Shown in pieces: positions 7,571 to 15,225 of a stretch of DNA of 20,868 bases. Source of the stretch: DATMNI01 sp035570275. Its GTDB lineage: Bacteria; Acidobacteriota; Terriglobia; Bryobacterales; Bryobacteraceae. The DNA is taken from NCBI GenBank assembly GCA_035570275.1, contig DATMNI010000124.1:1-20868 (forward strand), given 5' to 3'. The notes beneath the pieces were generated by a model. The model ran no database searches. It was not told where the DNA came from and was given only the letters and a program-made list of their open reading frames with translations. Both the position numbers and the translations under genes were made by a program. Position 1 is the stretch's first letter, and the number at the start of each line of letters is the position of its first letter.

Positions 7571-9103
7571 ATGGCGTCCGAGACTACCGCACCAACTAGT
7601 TCCGAGAGCCGCGCGGCGAGGATGATTCGGGAGGTCTTCGAGTCGGGACGGCCGATCACATACGTTCGTTCGGCCGAAGAGCAGCGGGTCGCCAGCGTGC
7701 TGGCCGAGGTAGGGATGAGGCTGCCTGGCTCCCTCCCGGTACCGGTTTGGACATGGAGCCTGACTACGGGGATGCGTTGCGGTGACGAAGCGGTGGAGGC
7801 CGGCACCGGGACGCCGCGCGGAGTCCTGGACTTCATCATCGCGCACCAGGGCGCCGGCATCTTCCAGCTCAAGGACTTTCACGAGCCGTTGCGGGAGTCG
7901 GCGGAGATCCGGCGCCGGCTGCGCGATCTCTACGAGGGCTGTCTCGACCGGCCGAAGTTCGTCGTCATCACGTCCGCGGTCCGGTTCATTCCGGAGGAGA
8001 TCGAGCGCAGCATCATGTTTCTGGAACTGCGGCCGCCCGATCTGATCGAGTTGGTGGAGTTTCTGCGGGCGGAGACGCGGGCCAGCCTGCCCGGCGGGGA
8101 GACCGGCGACGCGAATGAGGCGCTGCTGTACCACTTCGCTCGCGCCTTGCAGGGGCTCACGCTGGACGAAGCGCGCTACGCATTGCGCCGCGCGCAGGCC
8201 GCCAACCGCATTCTTGGACCTGAGTCGCTGCCGGCCTTACTTGAGGAGAAGCGGCTCCTGGTCAATCGCAGCGGCTTCATCGAGTATATTGCCGACGCCA
8301 CCAATCTCGGCGAGGTCGGAGGCTTGGAAGGTCTCAAGAAATGGCTGCTGGAACGGCGCAAGCTCTTCCACATGCGCGACAGCCTGACCGAGGAAATCAT
8401 GCCCAAGGGCGTTCTGATGATGGGCATTCCCGGGTGCGGGAAAAGCCTGTCCGTCAAAGCCATCGCCTCTTGTTTCGGGCTCCCTCTTTATCGTGTGGAC
8501 ATGATCGAGATCTTTTCCGGGCGGCACGGCAAGCCCGAAGGGGCGTTCGTGCAAGCCTGCCGGATGATGGAAGAGATGGCGCCCGCGGTGCTTTGGTTCG
8601 ACGAGATCGAGATGGGGATTACGTCGACGGAATCCGGCGGCGAGCAGGGCCGGATTTTCGCGTTCTTCCTCACCTGGATGCAGGAGAAGGCGCGCGGGCT
8701 TTTTGTGGCCGCGACGGCCAACCGGATCGACCTTCTGCCTGCCGAAATGATTCGCAAGGGACGGTTCGACGAGGTGTTTTTCGTTGACTTGCCGCTGCAC
8801 GACGAACAGATCGACATCTTCAAGATCCATCTTAGCCGCCGCAGAGTGGATGCGGCCGGCTTCGACCTCGCACAACTGACGCAGTTTACGATTGGCTGGA
8901 CCGGCGCCGAGATCGAGCAGTGCGTGATTTCGGCCTTGACACAGGCACGCCTGGAGGACCGCGAGGTCACGGAGCAGGACTTGATTGGCGTGGCAGTGAA
9001 GCTGGTTCCGCTATCGCGGACCATGAAGGAACAGATCAGTCACATTCGAGCGTGGGCGTTCGAGCGGGCTGTCCGCGCGTCGCCCGGCGCGTACAGCAGG
9101 TAA
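7571..9103 (+). CDS. Ycf46-like AAA+ ATPase
   Basis: This encodes 510 residues from ATG 7571, with AGGAGAG 8 nt upstream. The N-terminal half (about 1-230) resembles the RecA-like, degenerate nucleotide-binding region of Ycf46 proteins, including GVLDFIIAHQGAGIFQLKDFH and RPKFVVITS. The C-terminal AAA module has Walker A GIPGCGKS (about 285-292), Walker B VLWFDEIE (about 340-347), FLTWMQEK, FVAATANRIDLLPAEMIRKGRFDEVFF (with the sensor and arginine-finger region near 380-400) and a lid segment GWTGAEIEQC. Both the Walker residues and DE are intact, so it should hydrolyse ATP. Ycf46 is encoded in some plastids and in cyanobacteria, where a role linked to inorganic-carbon or photosynthesis regulation has been proposed. 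In this genome its partner is unknown. No operon partner is evident: the next gene is 93 bp away. Confidence 0.88.
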   Translation: MASETTAPTSSESRAARMIREVFESGRPITYVRSAEEQRVASVLAEVGMRLPGSLPVPVWTWSLTTGMRCGDEAVEAGTGTPRGVLDFIIAHQGAGIFQLKDFHEPLRESAEIRRRLRDLYEGCLDRPKFVVITSAVRFIPEEIERSIMFLELRPPDLIELVEFLRAETRASLPGGETGDANEALLYHFARALQGLTLDEARYALRRAQAANRILGPESLPALLEEKRLLVNRSGFIEYIADATNLGEVGGLEGLKKWLLERRKLFHMRDSLTEEIMPKGVLMMGIPGCGKSLSVKAIASCFGLPLYRVDMIEIFSGRHGKPEGAFVQACRMMEEMAPAVLWFDEIEMGITSTESGGEQGRIFAFFLTWMQEKARGLFVAATANRIDLLPAEMIRKGRFDEVFFVDLPLHDEQIDIFKIHLSRRRVDAAGFDLAQLTQFTIGWTGAEIEQCVISALTQARLEDREVTEQDLIGVAVKLVPLSRTMKEQISHIRAWAFERAVRASPGAYSR

Positions 9104-9196
9104 CGGCGAAAGTGATCCGCCCGGACTCGGCAGTTATCCCTGACAACCTGCCCACATAGGTGAAACGCGTTACAGTGGAGTCCCGGAGAGTGACAC

Positions 9197-10450
9197 ATGA
9201 CAGCGCAATGGACGCCGATGCGGTGGCCCGGCGGCTGGAAAGATCCAGCGACGCTTGGTCTCCTCAAAGGGACAGCCATTGATTATCTGATCGTCGACAA
9301 GGGTGACGAATGGGAAGCCATGCGGGCCCGCGCGCGGCAGCAAGGTCTGCAGGTGGCGGAGGCGGGTTCGGCCGTCGTCGGAGTCACTGCCATTAAGGGC
9401 GAGTGGCCCGGCGTGAGGATGTCGCGCGGCGGGCCGGGACAGGCGATGGGCGGTCCGACCGGCGTGCCCTGGGTGGATTCCAACGGCTGGGCCGTGCGCC
9501 TGGCTGCCGTGCGGCATCCGGAATCGGCGGTTTGGGTGGATGCGCCGCCATCGGGAAACCTGCGCATCACGGCCGGCGCCTACACGTTGGCCATGGCCGA
9601 TAGCGCGGCCCACGGCGGGCGGTGGGTGATCGCGCTCGACGCCCAACTGGCCGGCGGCCTGGCAGCCGCCAAGCCCGAGGCCGCGGACATCTGGAAGCAC
9701 ATTGCCGCCACGGCCGGTTTCTTTGCAGCCCACAAAGGTTGGAACGGCTACCAGCCGGCGGCGGTGGCGGGAGTGATTTCGGATTTCGCCGGCCCCAACG
9801 AGTTTCGGGGTCAGGAAATGCTCAACCTGCTGGCCCGCGCCGGTCTGCACTATCGCATTCTGCGCAAGGATGCGATAGGATCGTTGGCGGGTCTGAAAGC
9901 CGTGATCTACGCTGACTCGGATGCTCCCACACCCGAATTGCGGAAACGGGTATCGGCCTTCGTGCAGGCCGGAGGGTTGCTGATCACGGTGCCCGCGTGG
10001 GGAGCGCTGGAAGGCGCGGCCAAGCCCGCCGTAGCGCCCTCTGCACAGCTTTCTGAACGGCCCTCCGAACACCCCAGCTTCTCCATCCACGAGTTCGGAA
10101 AGGGCAGGATCGCGATGGCCCATCGGGCGCCGGACGCTTACGAGATGGCCAACGATGCGGTGGTGCTGATCAGCCACCGCTACGATCTGGTCCGGTTTTG
10201 GAATGGCGGCGCCACGGGTTCCTATTACGCCGTCTCGCCGGATGGCAAACAGGCGGTGGCGCATCTGTTTTTCTATGCCGATCGCGGACCGGATTCTGCC
10301 GCCGTGCGAATCGCCGGGCCGTACCGCGGCGTCAAGATATGCACCGTGGATCAGCCGGAAGTCAAGGCTGCTCACGTGGAGTTACAGCCGGACGCGGTAG
10401 AAGTTCATCTGCCGCAGGTGCCGCAGTATGTGGCGTTGGAGTTGTCGTGA
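9197..10450 (+). CDS. conserved hypothetical protein with a glutamine-amidotransferase-like segment
   Basis: This encodes 417 residues from ATG 9197, with GGAGAG (9185-9190) 6 nt upstream. There is no signal peptide or membrane helix. Residues about 190-285 (GVISDFAGPNEFRGQEMLNLLARAG... YRIL... LKAVIYADSDAPTPELRKRVSAFVQAGGLLITV) look like the class-I glutamine-amidotransferase-like fold used as an accessory domain in some glycoside hydrolases, without the catalytic Cys. The C-terminal part (HEFGKGRIAMAH, then AVAHLFFYADRG and a beta-rich tail) resembles the end of such carbohydrate-active proteins. I do not recognise the family and no catalytic residues can be assigned. It is the first gene of an operon with the DUF362 protein, which starts 17 bp after its stop. 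The lack of an export signal is odd next to a Tat-exported partner. A start further upstream is not supported. Confidence 0.75.
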   Translation: MTAQWTPMRWPGGWKDPATLGLLKGTAIDYLIVDKGDEWEAMRARARQQGLQVAEAGSAVVGVTAIKGEWPGVRMSRGGPGQAMGGPTGVPWVDSNGWAVRLAAVRHPESAVWVDAPPSGNLRITAGAYTLAMADSAAHGGRWVIALDAQLAGGLAAAKPEAADIWKHIAATAGFFAAHKGWNGYQPAAVAGVISDFAGPNEFRGQEMLNLLARAGLHYRILRKDAIGSLAGLKAVIYADSDAPTPELRKRVSAFVQAGGLLITVPAWGALEGAAKPAVAPSAQLSERPSEHPSFSIHEFGKGRIAMAHRAPDAYEMANDAVVLISHRYDLVRFWNGGATGSYYAVSPDGKQAVAHLFFYADRGPDSAAVRIAGPYRGVKICTVDQPEVKAAHVELQPDAVEVHLPQVPQYVALELS

Positions 10451-10467
10451 CACATCAGGAGCCTGTT

Positions 10468-11667
10468 ATGCAATGCGATCTAACTCGCCGCCAATGGTTC
10501 ATTAGAGCTACCCAGGCGGGAATTCCCGTGTTACTGGCACGGCGGCTGGCAGCCGATGCCCCCACCGCGCCGGTTGCCGTCGCCCGTTGCAAGACCTACA
10601 ACGCCGCCGAACTCTTGCCCACCATGCAGAAGATGTTCGACCAGCTAGGCGGTCTCGGCCGCCTGGTGAAAGGCAAGACCGTGGCCATCAAGATCAACCT
10701 GACGGGCGCCCCGACCTACCGGCTCGGTTACCTGCCGCTCGAAGATACTCACTACACCCACCCGCAGGTAATCGCGGCGGCGGTCCACTTGATGGGCAAG
10801 GCCGGCGCCCGCCGCATCCGTCTGTTGGAAAGCCCCTGGTCCACCGCCGACCCGGTGGAGGAGTATATTCTGCGCGCCAACTGGGAACCGCGCGACCTGC
10901 TGAACGCCGCGCCGAACGTAGAGTTTGAGAACACTAACTATCTGGGCCAGGCCAGGAAATACTCGCGAATGAAGGTGCCCTTTGGCGGCTATATATTTCC
11001 GGCCTTCGACTTGAACCATTCCTACGAAGACTGCGACGTGTTTGTCAGTATCGCCAAGATGAAGGAGCACGCCACCGCCGGAATTACGCTCTCCATGAAG
11101 AATTGCTTCGGCCTGACGCCTTGCACCATTTACGGTTCGGGCGCGGGACAGGACGAGCCCTCCCTCGTTCCCAAAGGGGGCCGCTCGATGGTCCATGCCG
11201 GCAACCGCCAGCCATCCCGGAGCGCGCCTGCGGAAAAGGACCCCGGCACGCCACGGCAGGACACCTACCGGGTGCCGCGCACCGTGGTGGACCTGATCTC
11301 CGCGCGTCCCATTCATCTGGCTATCGTGGAAGGCATCAGGACCATGACGGGCGGCGAAGGCCCGTGGGTTGCGGGAGACCTGCAGGCCGTCGCGCCCGGC
11401 GTGATTCTGGCCGGCCTGAATCCGGTGACCACCGATGCCGTCTCCATGGCCGTGATGGGCTTTGACCCGATGGCCGGCCGCGGCACGGCTCCCTTTGAGC
11501 GATGCGACAGCACGCTGCAACTGGCCGAAGCGGCGGGAGTGGGAACGCGCGATCTCAAGCGCATCGAGGTGACGGGCACCCCCATCGCCGAGGCCAGGTT
11601 CGATTTCGCGGCCATGCGCAGAAAACGGCTCGTCTCGCCTCAGCCGCGCATGGGGCTACGAGGTTAA
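10468..11667 (+). CDS. DUF362 domain protein, Tat-exported
   Basis: This encodes 399 residues from ATG 10468, with AGGAG (10457-10461) 6 nt upstream. The open frame extends further 5', but there it overlaps the previous gene. The N-terminus carries a twin-arginine motif (TRRQWFI, residues 6-12) and a hydrophobic stretch, so export by Tat is predicted. The DUF362 domain spans about residues 60-350: VKGKTVAIKINLTGAP, HPQVIAAAVHLMGKAGARRIRLLES, DVFVSIAKMKEHATAGITLSMKNCFGL, and VDLISARPIHLAIVEGIRTMTGGEGP. No 4Fe-4S ferredoxin motif follows, unlike some relatives. The biochemical role of DUF362 is not established. The Tat route hints at a folded, perhaps cofactor-bound, secreted enzyme. It is second in the operon after the 9197 gene. 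Confidence 0.88.
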   Translation: MQCDLTRRQWFIRATQAGIPVLLARRLAADAPTAPVAVARCKTYNAAELLPTMQKMFDQLGGLGRLVKGKTVAIKINLTGAPTYRLGYLPLEDTHYTHPQVIAAAVHLMGKAGARRIRLLESPWSTADPVEEYILRANWEPRDLLNAAPNVEFENTNYLGQARKYSRMKVPFGGYIFPAFDLNHSYEDCDVFVSIAKMKEHATAGITLSMKNCFGLTPCTIYGSGAGQDEPSLVPKGGRSMVHAGNRQPSRSAPAEKDPGTPRQDTYRVPRTVVDLISARPIHLAIVEGIRTMTGGEGPWVAGDLQAVAPGVILAGLNPVTTDAVSMAVMGFDPMAGRGTAPFERCDSTLQLAEAAGVGTRDLKRIEVTGTPIAEARFDFAAMRRKRLVSPQPRMGLRG

Positions 11668-11675
11668 GAGCTGTC

Positions 11676-11751
11676 AGCGATCAGCTATCAGCTTGAACCA
11701 GCGCATGCGCCGAGGGCGCGGTCCGTGGCTGAAAGCTGATAGCTGATAGCT
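11676..11751. repeat. long palindrome between convergent genes (GCTGATAGCTGATAGC type)
   Basis: A left arm (11676-11694) and right arm AAGCTGATAGCTGATAGCT (11733-11751) pair over 19 bases with one mismatch, around a 38-nt loop that contains the smaller palindrome GCGCATGCGC (11701-11710). It sits between the stop codons of the DUF362 gene (11667) and the CehA/McbA gene (11758). It could act as a bidirectional terminator. The internal direct repetition of GCTGATA suggests a REP-like dispersed element. Confidence 0.75.
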
Positions 11752-11757
11752 TGCAAG

Positions 11758-14034
11758 CTACTTATCGGATTCGCGAATCAGTTGCCGGTAGACATCGCGG
11801 GCATGGTCATAAGCCTTGCGCGCTTCGGCCAATTCGGCCGGCGCGATGCGCGGTGCCTTCTGCGTCCAGCACTGACTGACGGCGTTCAGGCACCATTCGC
11901 CGCTGGCGCGGGAAGCGCGCACCGGCTTGCCGCCTACAATCACGAACGCGGGATTGGTGTGGGCGGCGGGCAGGGTGCGGGCCGCAATCCAACTGCTCTC
12001 CTTCACCGGCACTTCGAACTTCAACTCGCGCACCTTTCCATCGGCCACCAGGTTCTGGCGGGCTACGGCCTTCCCGTTGACCACGATCTCCACCGGCACC
12101 TCGCGGGTGTCGCCCACCCGTGCGCGCTCCACGTCCCAATAGGGCTTCTGGTCGTACGGCAGCTTGCGAATGGCTTCGTTCGGCGCTTCGGGAAGGTAGG
12201 CCGCCGCGCTGAGAGTTACCAGGACCGTCGCTGGACCGGCCGTGCGGACCTCGTCCCCGGCGCTGTGGCCGCCCACACGGAAGTTCATCAGATGGGTCTT
12301 GCCGTCCGACACGTAGCTGTAACCGGATTGCAGGCCCTTCAGCCATCCCAGGTAACTCATCGGTCCGTCGATTTTCGAGTACGTCCGGCCCATCCCCACC
12401 CGGCTGTCGTAGATGCACGGGAAATCGGTCTCGCCGGCGATCCGGGTCCGGAAGCCCACGTTCAGCGTGTGGTACCAGATGTTCAACTCCCACACGTACG
12501 GTGTGTCCACGGCGGAGATGAAATCCACCGTATCCGGATGCGTCACGTCGACAACGTATTCGTTGGCGCCAATGCCATCGAACGCCGGCACCTCGAACGA
12601 AGGCAGTTCCTTGCCTGCGACCTGGAGGCCCCAACCCGAATGCGCGAACCCCACCACCGCGCCCTGCTGCTTGGCCCACTTGAAGATGGGCAGGTCCCAC
12701 GTGGGCCACTCCTCGATCTTTTTGGCGCCCGGATAGTCCTGCTGCTTCAGGTTCAGCAAAACGATGTGGCCGGCGTGGCTGGAAGGAAAGCCCGAAACCT
12801 CGAGATCGTAGTGCATAATGCGGTCGGGCTTGGAAAGTGTGTGGTCGCTGCCGGTGAAGAACTGTTTCTGGTAATAGTAATCGGGACCCCAGGTGAGCAC
12901 GCTGGCGGTGTTCAGGCTCTCGCCCAGAATCTGGCGGATCATGTCCTTTGGCTCCACGCCCTCGGTGGGGTTCATGTAATGGGAGCAGCCCGCGGCGTGA
13001 ATGTGATGATCGCCGGAGTACCAGCCGTATTGCGACGGGTCAATCCAGCGGTCGAGCTGGAACGAGATCTCGCCCGGTTTGCCTTCGGAGGCGTCGAACT
13101 CGCGGGTGTGCGGCACATATTCGGGGCCGCCCGAGTACTGCACGGTGTAATAGCCGGCGGGCAACTGCACGGTCTCGCCATCGGCCCGGTAGATCTGCGG
13201 CTGGAAGAAAAAGTCGGGCGCCAGGCGCTTGGCGGGCAGCGGGTAGATTCGGTCCAGACGGTCGCGAATCACAAATGACGCCAGCGTGGGCCGCCCCTTC
13301 TCGTCTTTGACCCGCATGGTGATGCGCCGCGCGGGCAGGGCCGTAAAGACGATCATCACGTCGTTGCGGAACCCGATATCCTGGGTTCCCTGGCCCACGT
13401 TGAGGGCGATCTTGGCCGAACGCTGGCCGGCGTCGCGGCTGTGGATTTCGAGGATCGCATACTCCAGCGCCAGCCCGGTGAGGCGCCGCCGCAGGGGCGG
13501 CTGCTGGTAGAGCGAAATATCGGCCCATCGCTCGGCCGATTCGCGTGGCGTAAGCTGCATGGGCGGGGCCGGGTTGCCGCTGGAGCGAATGTACACGTTG
13601 CCGCTATTCGGGCTCTCCACATTCAGCGCAGCCGTGACGTGGCCGTTGTTGGACACCTTGACCAGGAACAGGCGCGTTCCCCCTTCCACCAGTTCCGGTT
13701 TAGCGGCGCCCTGCTCCACTTTCACGCGGCTTTCGGGGTTGATGTCCACCGCCAGCAGGACGTACGGGTCCAGAATAGCCTGGAGTGCGGCGACCGCCGC
13801 GGCTTCATCGGCATTGCCGATGGCCTCGTTAATGCGCCGCGTTTCGGAAGCCGGCAGCGGCTGCCCCAGGTAATTCAAGGCATCTTCCAACTGGCGCACC
13901 TGCTGCGCCAGAGGCTGCAATGGGATGGGCGCGGCAATGGGCAAAGCCGCGGCATGCTGATGGGCGGTTTCCTGCGCGGCCGCGATTCCGCCGAGAATCA
14001 GCGCGCTGGCGAGTTTCATAACGGCGAGCTTCAT
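11758..14034 (-). CDS. CehA/McbA-family (PHP-like) secreted metallohydrolase
   Basis: This encodes 758 residues from ATG 14034, preceded by GAGGGACGATT as ribosome site. A second ATG 15 nt inside lacks one. The signal peptide ends near residue 21 (GGIAAAQ-E). The first 330 residues are beta-rich. The PHP-like core starts at SGDHHIHAAGCSHY, with His343, His344 and His346 as likely metal ligands. It continues through FTGSDHTL and VGFAHSGWG (His465) to RIAGETDFPCIYDSRVGMGRTY, which also looks metal-binding. CehA/McbA relatives hydrolyse ester or carbamate bonds, carbaryl among them, but this long secreted subgroup has no assigned substrate. It is the second gene of an operon: it starts 23 bp after the stop of the deiodinase-like selenoprotein gene. 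Confidence 0.85.
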   Translation of the reverse strand: MKLAVMKLASALILGGIAAAQETAHQHAAALPIAAPIPLQPLAQQVRQLEDALNYLGQPLPASETRRINEAIGNADEAAAVAALQAILDPYVLLAVDINPESRVKVEQGAAKPELVEGGTRLFLVKVSNNGHVTAALNVESPNSGNVYIRSSGNPAPPMQLTPRESAERWADISLYQQPPLRRRLTGLALEYAILEIHSRDAGQRSAKIALNVGQGTQDIGFRNDVMIVFTALPARRITMRVKDEKGRPTLASFVIRDRLDRIYPLPAKRLAPDFFFQPQIYRADGETVQLPAGYYTVQYSGGPEYVPHTREFDASEGKPGEISFQLDRWIDPSQYGWYSGDHHIHAAGCSHYMNPTEGVEPKDMIRQILGESLNTASVLTWGPDYYYQKQFFTGSDHTLSKPDRIMHYDLEVSGFPSSHAGHIVLLNLKQQDYPGAKKIEEWPTWDLPIFKWAKQQGAVVGFAHSGWGLQVAGKELPSFEVPAFDGIGANEYVVDVTHPDTVDFISAVDTPYVWELNIWYHTLNVGFRTRIAGETDFPCIYDSRVGMGRTYSKIDGPMSYLGWLKGLQSGYSYVSDGKTHLMNFRVGGHSAGDEVRTAGPATVLVTLSAAAYLPEAPNEAIRKLPYDQKPYWDVERARVGDTREVPVEIVVNGKAVARQNLVADGKVRELKFEVPVKESSWIAARTLPAAHTNPAFVIVGGKPVRASRASGEWCLNAVSQCWTQKAPRIAPAELAEARKAYDHARDVYRQLIRESDK

Positions 14035-14035
14035 A

Positions 14036-14063
14036 ATCGTCCCTCACTGATCGTCCCTCACTG
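14036..14063 (-). repeat. 14-bp tandem duplication spanning stop codon and ribosome site
   Basis: Two exact copies of a 14-nt unit (minus-strand CAGTGAGGGACGAT) lie head to tail. The upstream copy contains the TGA stop of the selenoprotein gene. The downstream copy provides the GAGGG ribosome site of the CehA/McbA gene. The result is a duplicated Shine-Dalgarno sequence and a 23-bp intergenic gap. Confidence 0.9.
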
Positions 14064-14813
14064 ATCGGTCACTTTACCGCTGGCGGCGCTAACCTGGGGC
14101 GCCACTTGTGGCACCACTTGTGGCACCACTTTCATCAGGGCGGCTTCCAATTCGGCCGGCTCGAAGCCGAACGGTCCCGGCCGGCTTTTGTAAACCACGC
14201 GGCCATCCTGGCCGATGAGCACCAACCGGTCAGGCCACCCCGTATATAGACGTTCCACCGTGTTATCCATACCGTCAATTAACGCCGGGAAGCGGATTCC
14301 CAGTGTGCGCACGCAGCTTTCGGCCACCTGAAATCTCTCGCCGTCGCTTCGCGGATTCCGGAAGATCACGCCCTCGCGGATGTTGCTGCGCATTTGCCAG
14401 ATGTCGCTGGGGTGCGCCTCCTGAATGTAGACCGCATAGAATGCCACCTTGGAATTGTACCCGTCGAACAACTTGTTGAGCGCGGGAACCTCCCGGCGAA
14501 ATGGCGGTCAAGTGTAGCTCCCGAAGACCAGCACCACGGGGCGGACGCCGCGAAACGACGAAAGCTGCACGGCGGACTTGTGGTCCAGGGTGGGCAGGCG
14601 AAAGTCCGGAGCGGCGTCGCCGGCCTGCAATCTGCCGGCGCGCGCGGAGGTCCACATCGTCTCAAACGGCAGCACCATCATGAAAGGGACCGGTGTTTTG
14701 GCGATAATGCGGCCGAAGGTATCTGGCGGCTGCAACATGGCCCAGTAGAATCCGGCGCACAGCGTGAGATGACTCGCGGCCAGGATCAGCAGGACCCACA
14801 GAATCTTGCGCAT
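14058..14813 (-). CDS. iodothyronine deiodinase-like selenoprotein with in-frame UGA (Sec102)
   Basis: Start is ATG 14813, with GAGGTG 7 nt upstream. The first 101 codons end in VLVFGSYT, then comes TGA (14510-14508), then the same frame continues PPFRREVPALNKLF... to a TGA stop at 14060-14058. The whole is 251 residues with the UGA as residue 102. Residues about 3-28 form a membrane anchor or signal. A thioredoxin-like fold starts at AGDAAPDFRLPTLD. The sequence after the UGA matches deiodinases (PF00837): VYIQEAHPSDIW (catalytic-type His), IRFPALIDGMDN, RLYTGWPDRLVLIGQDGRVVYKSRPGPFGFEPAELEAAL. Vertebrate enzymes have GSCT-U-PxF at this spot, so the TGA aligns exactly with selenocysteine. 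A SECIS-like hairpin follows. Gene callers would split it into 14813-14508 and 14471-14058. A second His found in animal deiodinases is not obvious. Substrate unknown; iodothyronine is unlikely in soil bacteria, so a reductive dehalogenation or peroxide-type thiol/selenol redox role is inferred. Confidence 0.88.
14481..14510 (-). promoter_or_regulatory. bacterial SECIS-like element with its UGA codon
   Basis: Reading the minus strand, UGA is at 14510-14508 and the hairpin starts 9 nt after it. CGC (14498-14496) pairs with GCG (14483-14481), C14495 is bulged, and GGGA (14494-14491) pairs with UCCC (14487-14484). The apical loop is GGU (14490-14488). There are 17 nt between the UGA and the loop. 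The E. coli fdhF element has the same plan, with a GGU-containing loop, a bulged pyrimidine on the 5' side and 18 nt from UGA. SelB binding is inferred. Confidence 0.8.
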
Positions 14814-15052
14814 GGAGTAGCACCTCTGTACAAGAGTACAGCGTACAAGATTACCGCGGGGGTGGAACGGGCGGAGTTGTGCGGGGTCGGCTTCCGGGGG
14901 AAGGCTGCGATTCCGTGAATGGAGGTTCCAAAGGGCCGTATGCTGCTTCTCTGAATTGCGCGCGACAGCCGGGCGCGAACGAATGGGACTACGCCGCCTT
15001 CGCCTCAGTGGACAGCATGTCATCGATGTTTAAGGTGAGGCGGCTATGTGGG
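14814..15052. other. upstream region of the selenoprotein operon
   Basis: No gene seen. GTACAAGA occurs twice (14828-14835 and 14843-14850) with a 15-bp period, just upstream of the selenoprotein gene's ribosome site, and TGTAC/GTACA arms lie at the first copy. This could be an operator or part of a promoter, but no clear -35/-10 pair was found on the minus strand. The rest is unremarkable GC-rich DNA. Confidence 0.3.
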
Positions 15053-15225
15053 GCAGGTTGGTAACCTGCGGCGGATTGGCAATCCGCCTGCCGCACTGCG
15101 CGGGCAGGGCTGCCAACACGGGCTGGCTCGCTGCCGCATCGTGTGCCGGCACTCTCGAAAGTCGCTTGTGGAAGTTCGGCCGCGCGCCAACTCCCGGCGG
15201 GCGGATTGCCAATCCGCCGCAGCTT
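15053..15225. repeat. palindromic repeat element: GCAGGTT and GGCGGATT hairpins in inverted arrangement
   Basis: GCAGGTT-GGT-AACCTGC (15053-15069) and GGCGGATT-GGC-AATCCGCC (15070-15088) are two adjacent perfect hairpins with 3-nt loops. At 15200-15218 the hairpin GGCGGATT-GCC-AATCCGCC recurs. The segments 15063-15088 and 15200-15225 are inverted copies of each other, with one mismatch over about 26 bases, spaced about 110 bp. A degraded third copy with AATCCGCCTGC lies near 15313. This resembles a non-autonomous or REP-type dispersed element. Short frames across it are repeat-born, not genes. Confidence 0.8.

Noticed and set aside
14058..14510. Reading the deiodinase locus as a simple nonsense-mutated pseudogene
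   Set aside because: The TGA falls exactly at the selenocysteine site, both halves keep conserved family residues, no other lesion is present, and a SECIS-like hairpin follows. A pseudogene remains possible only if the genome lacks sel genes.
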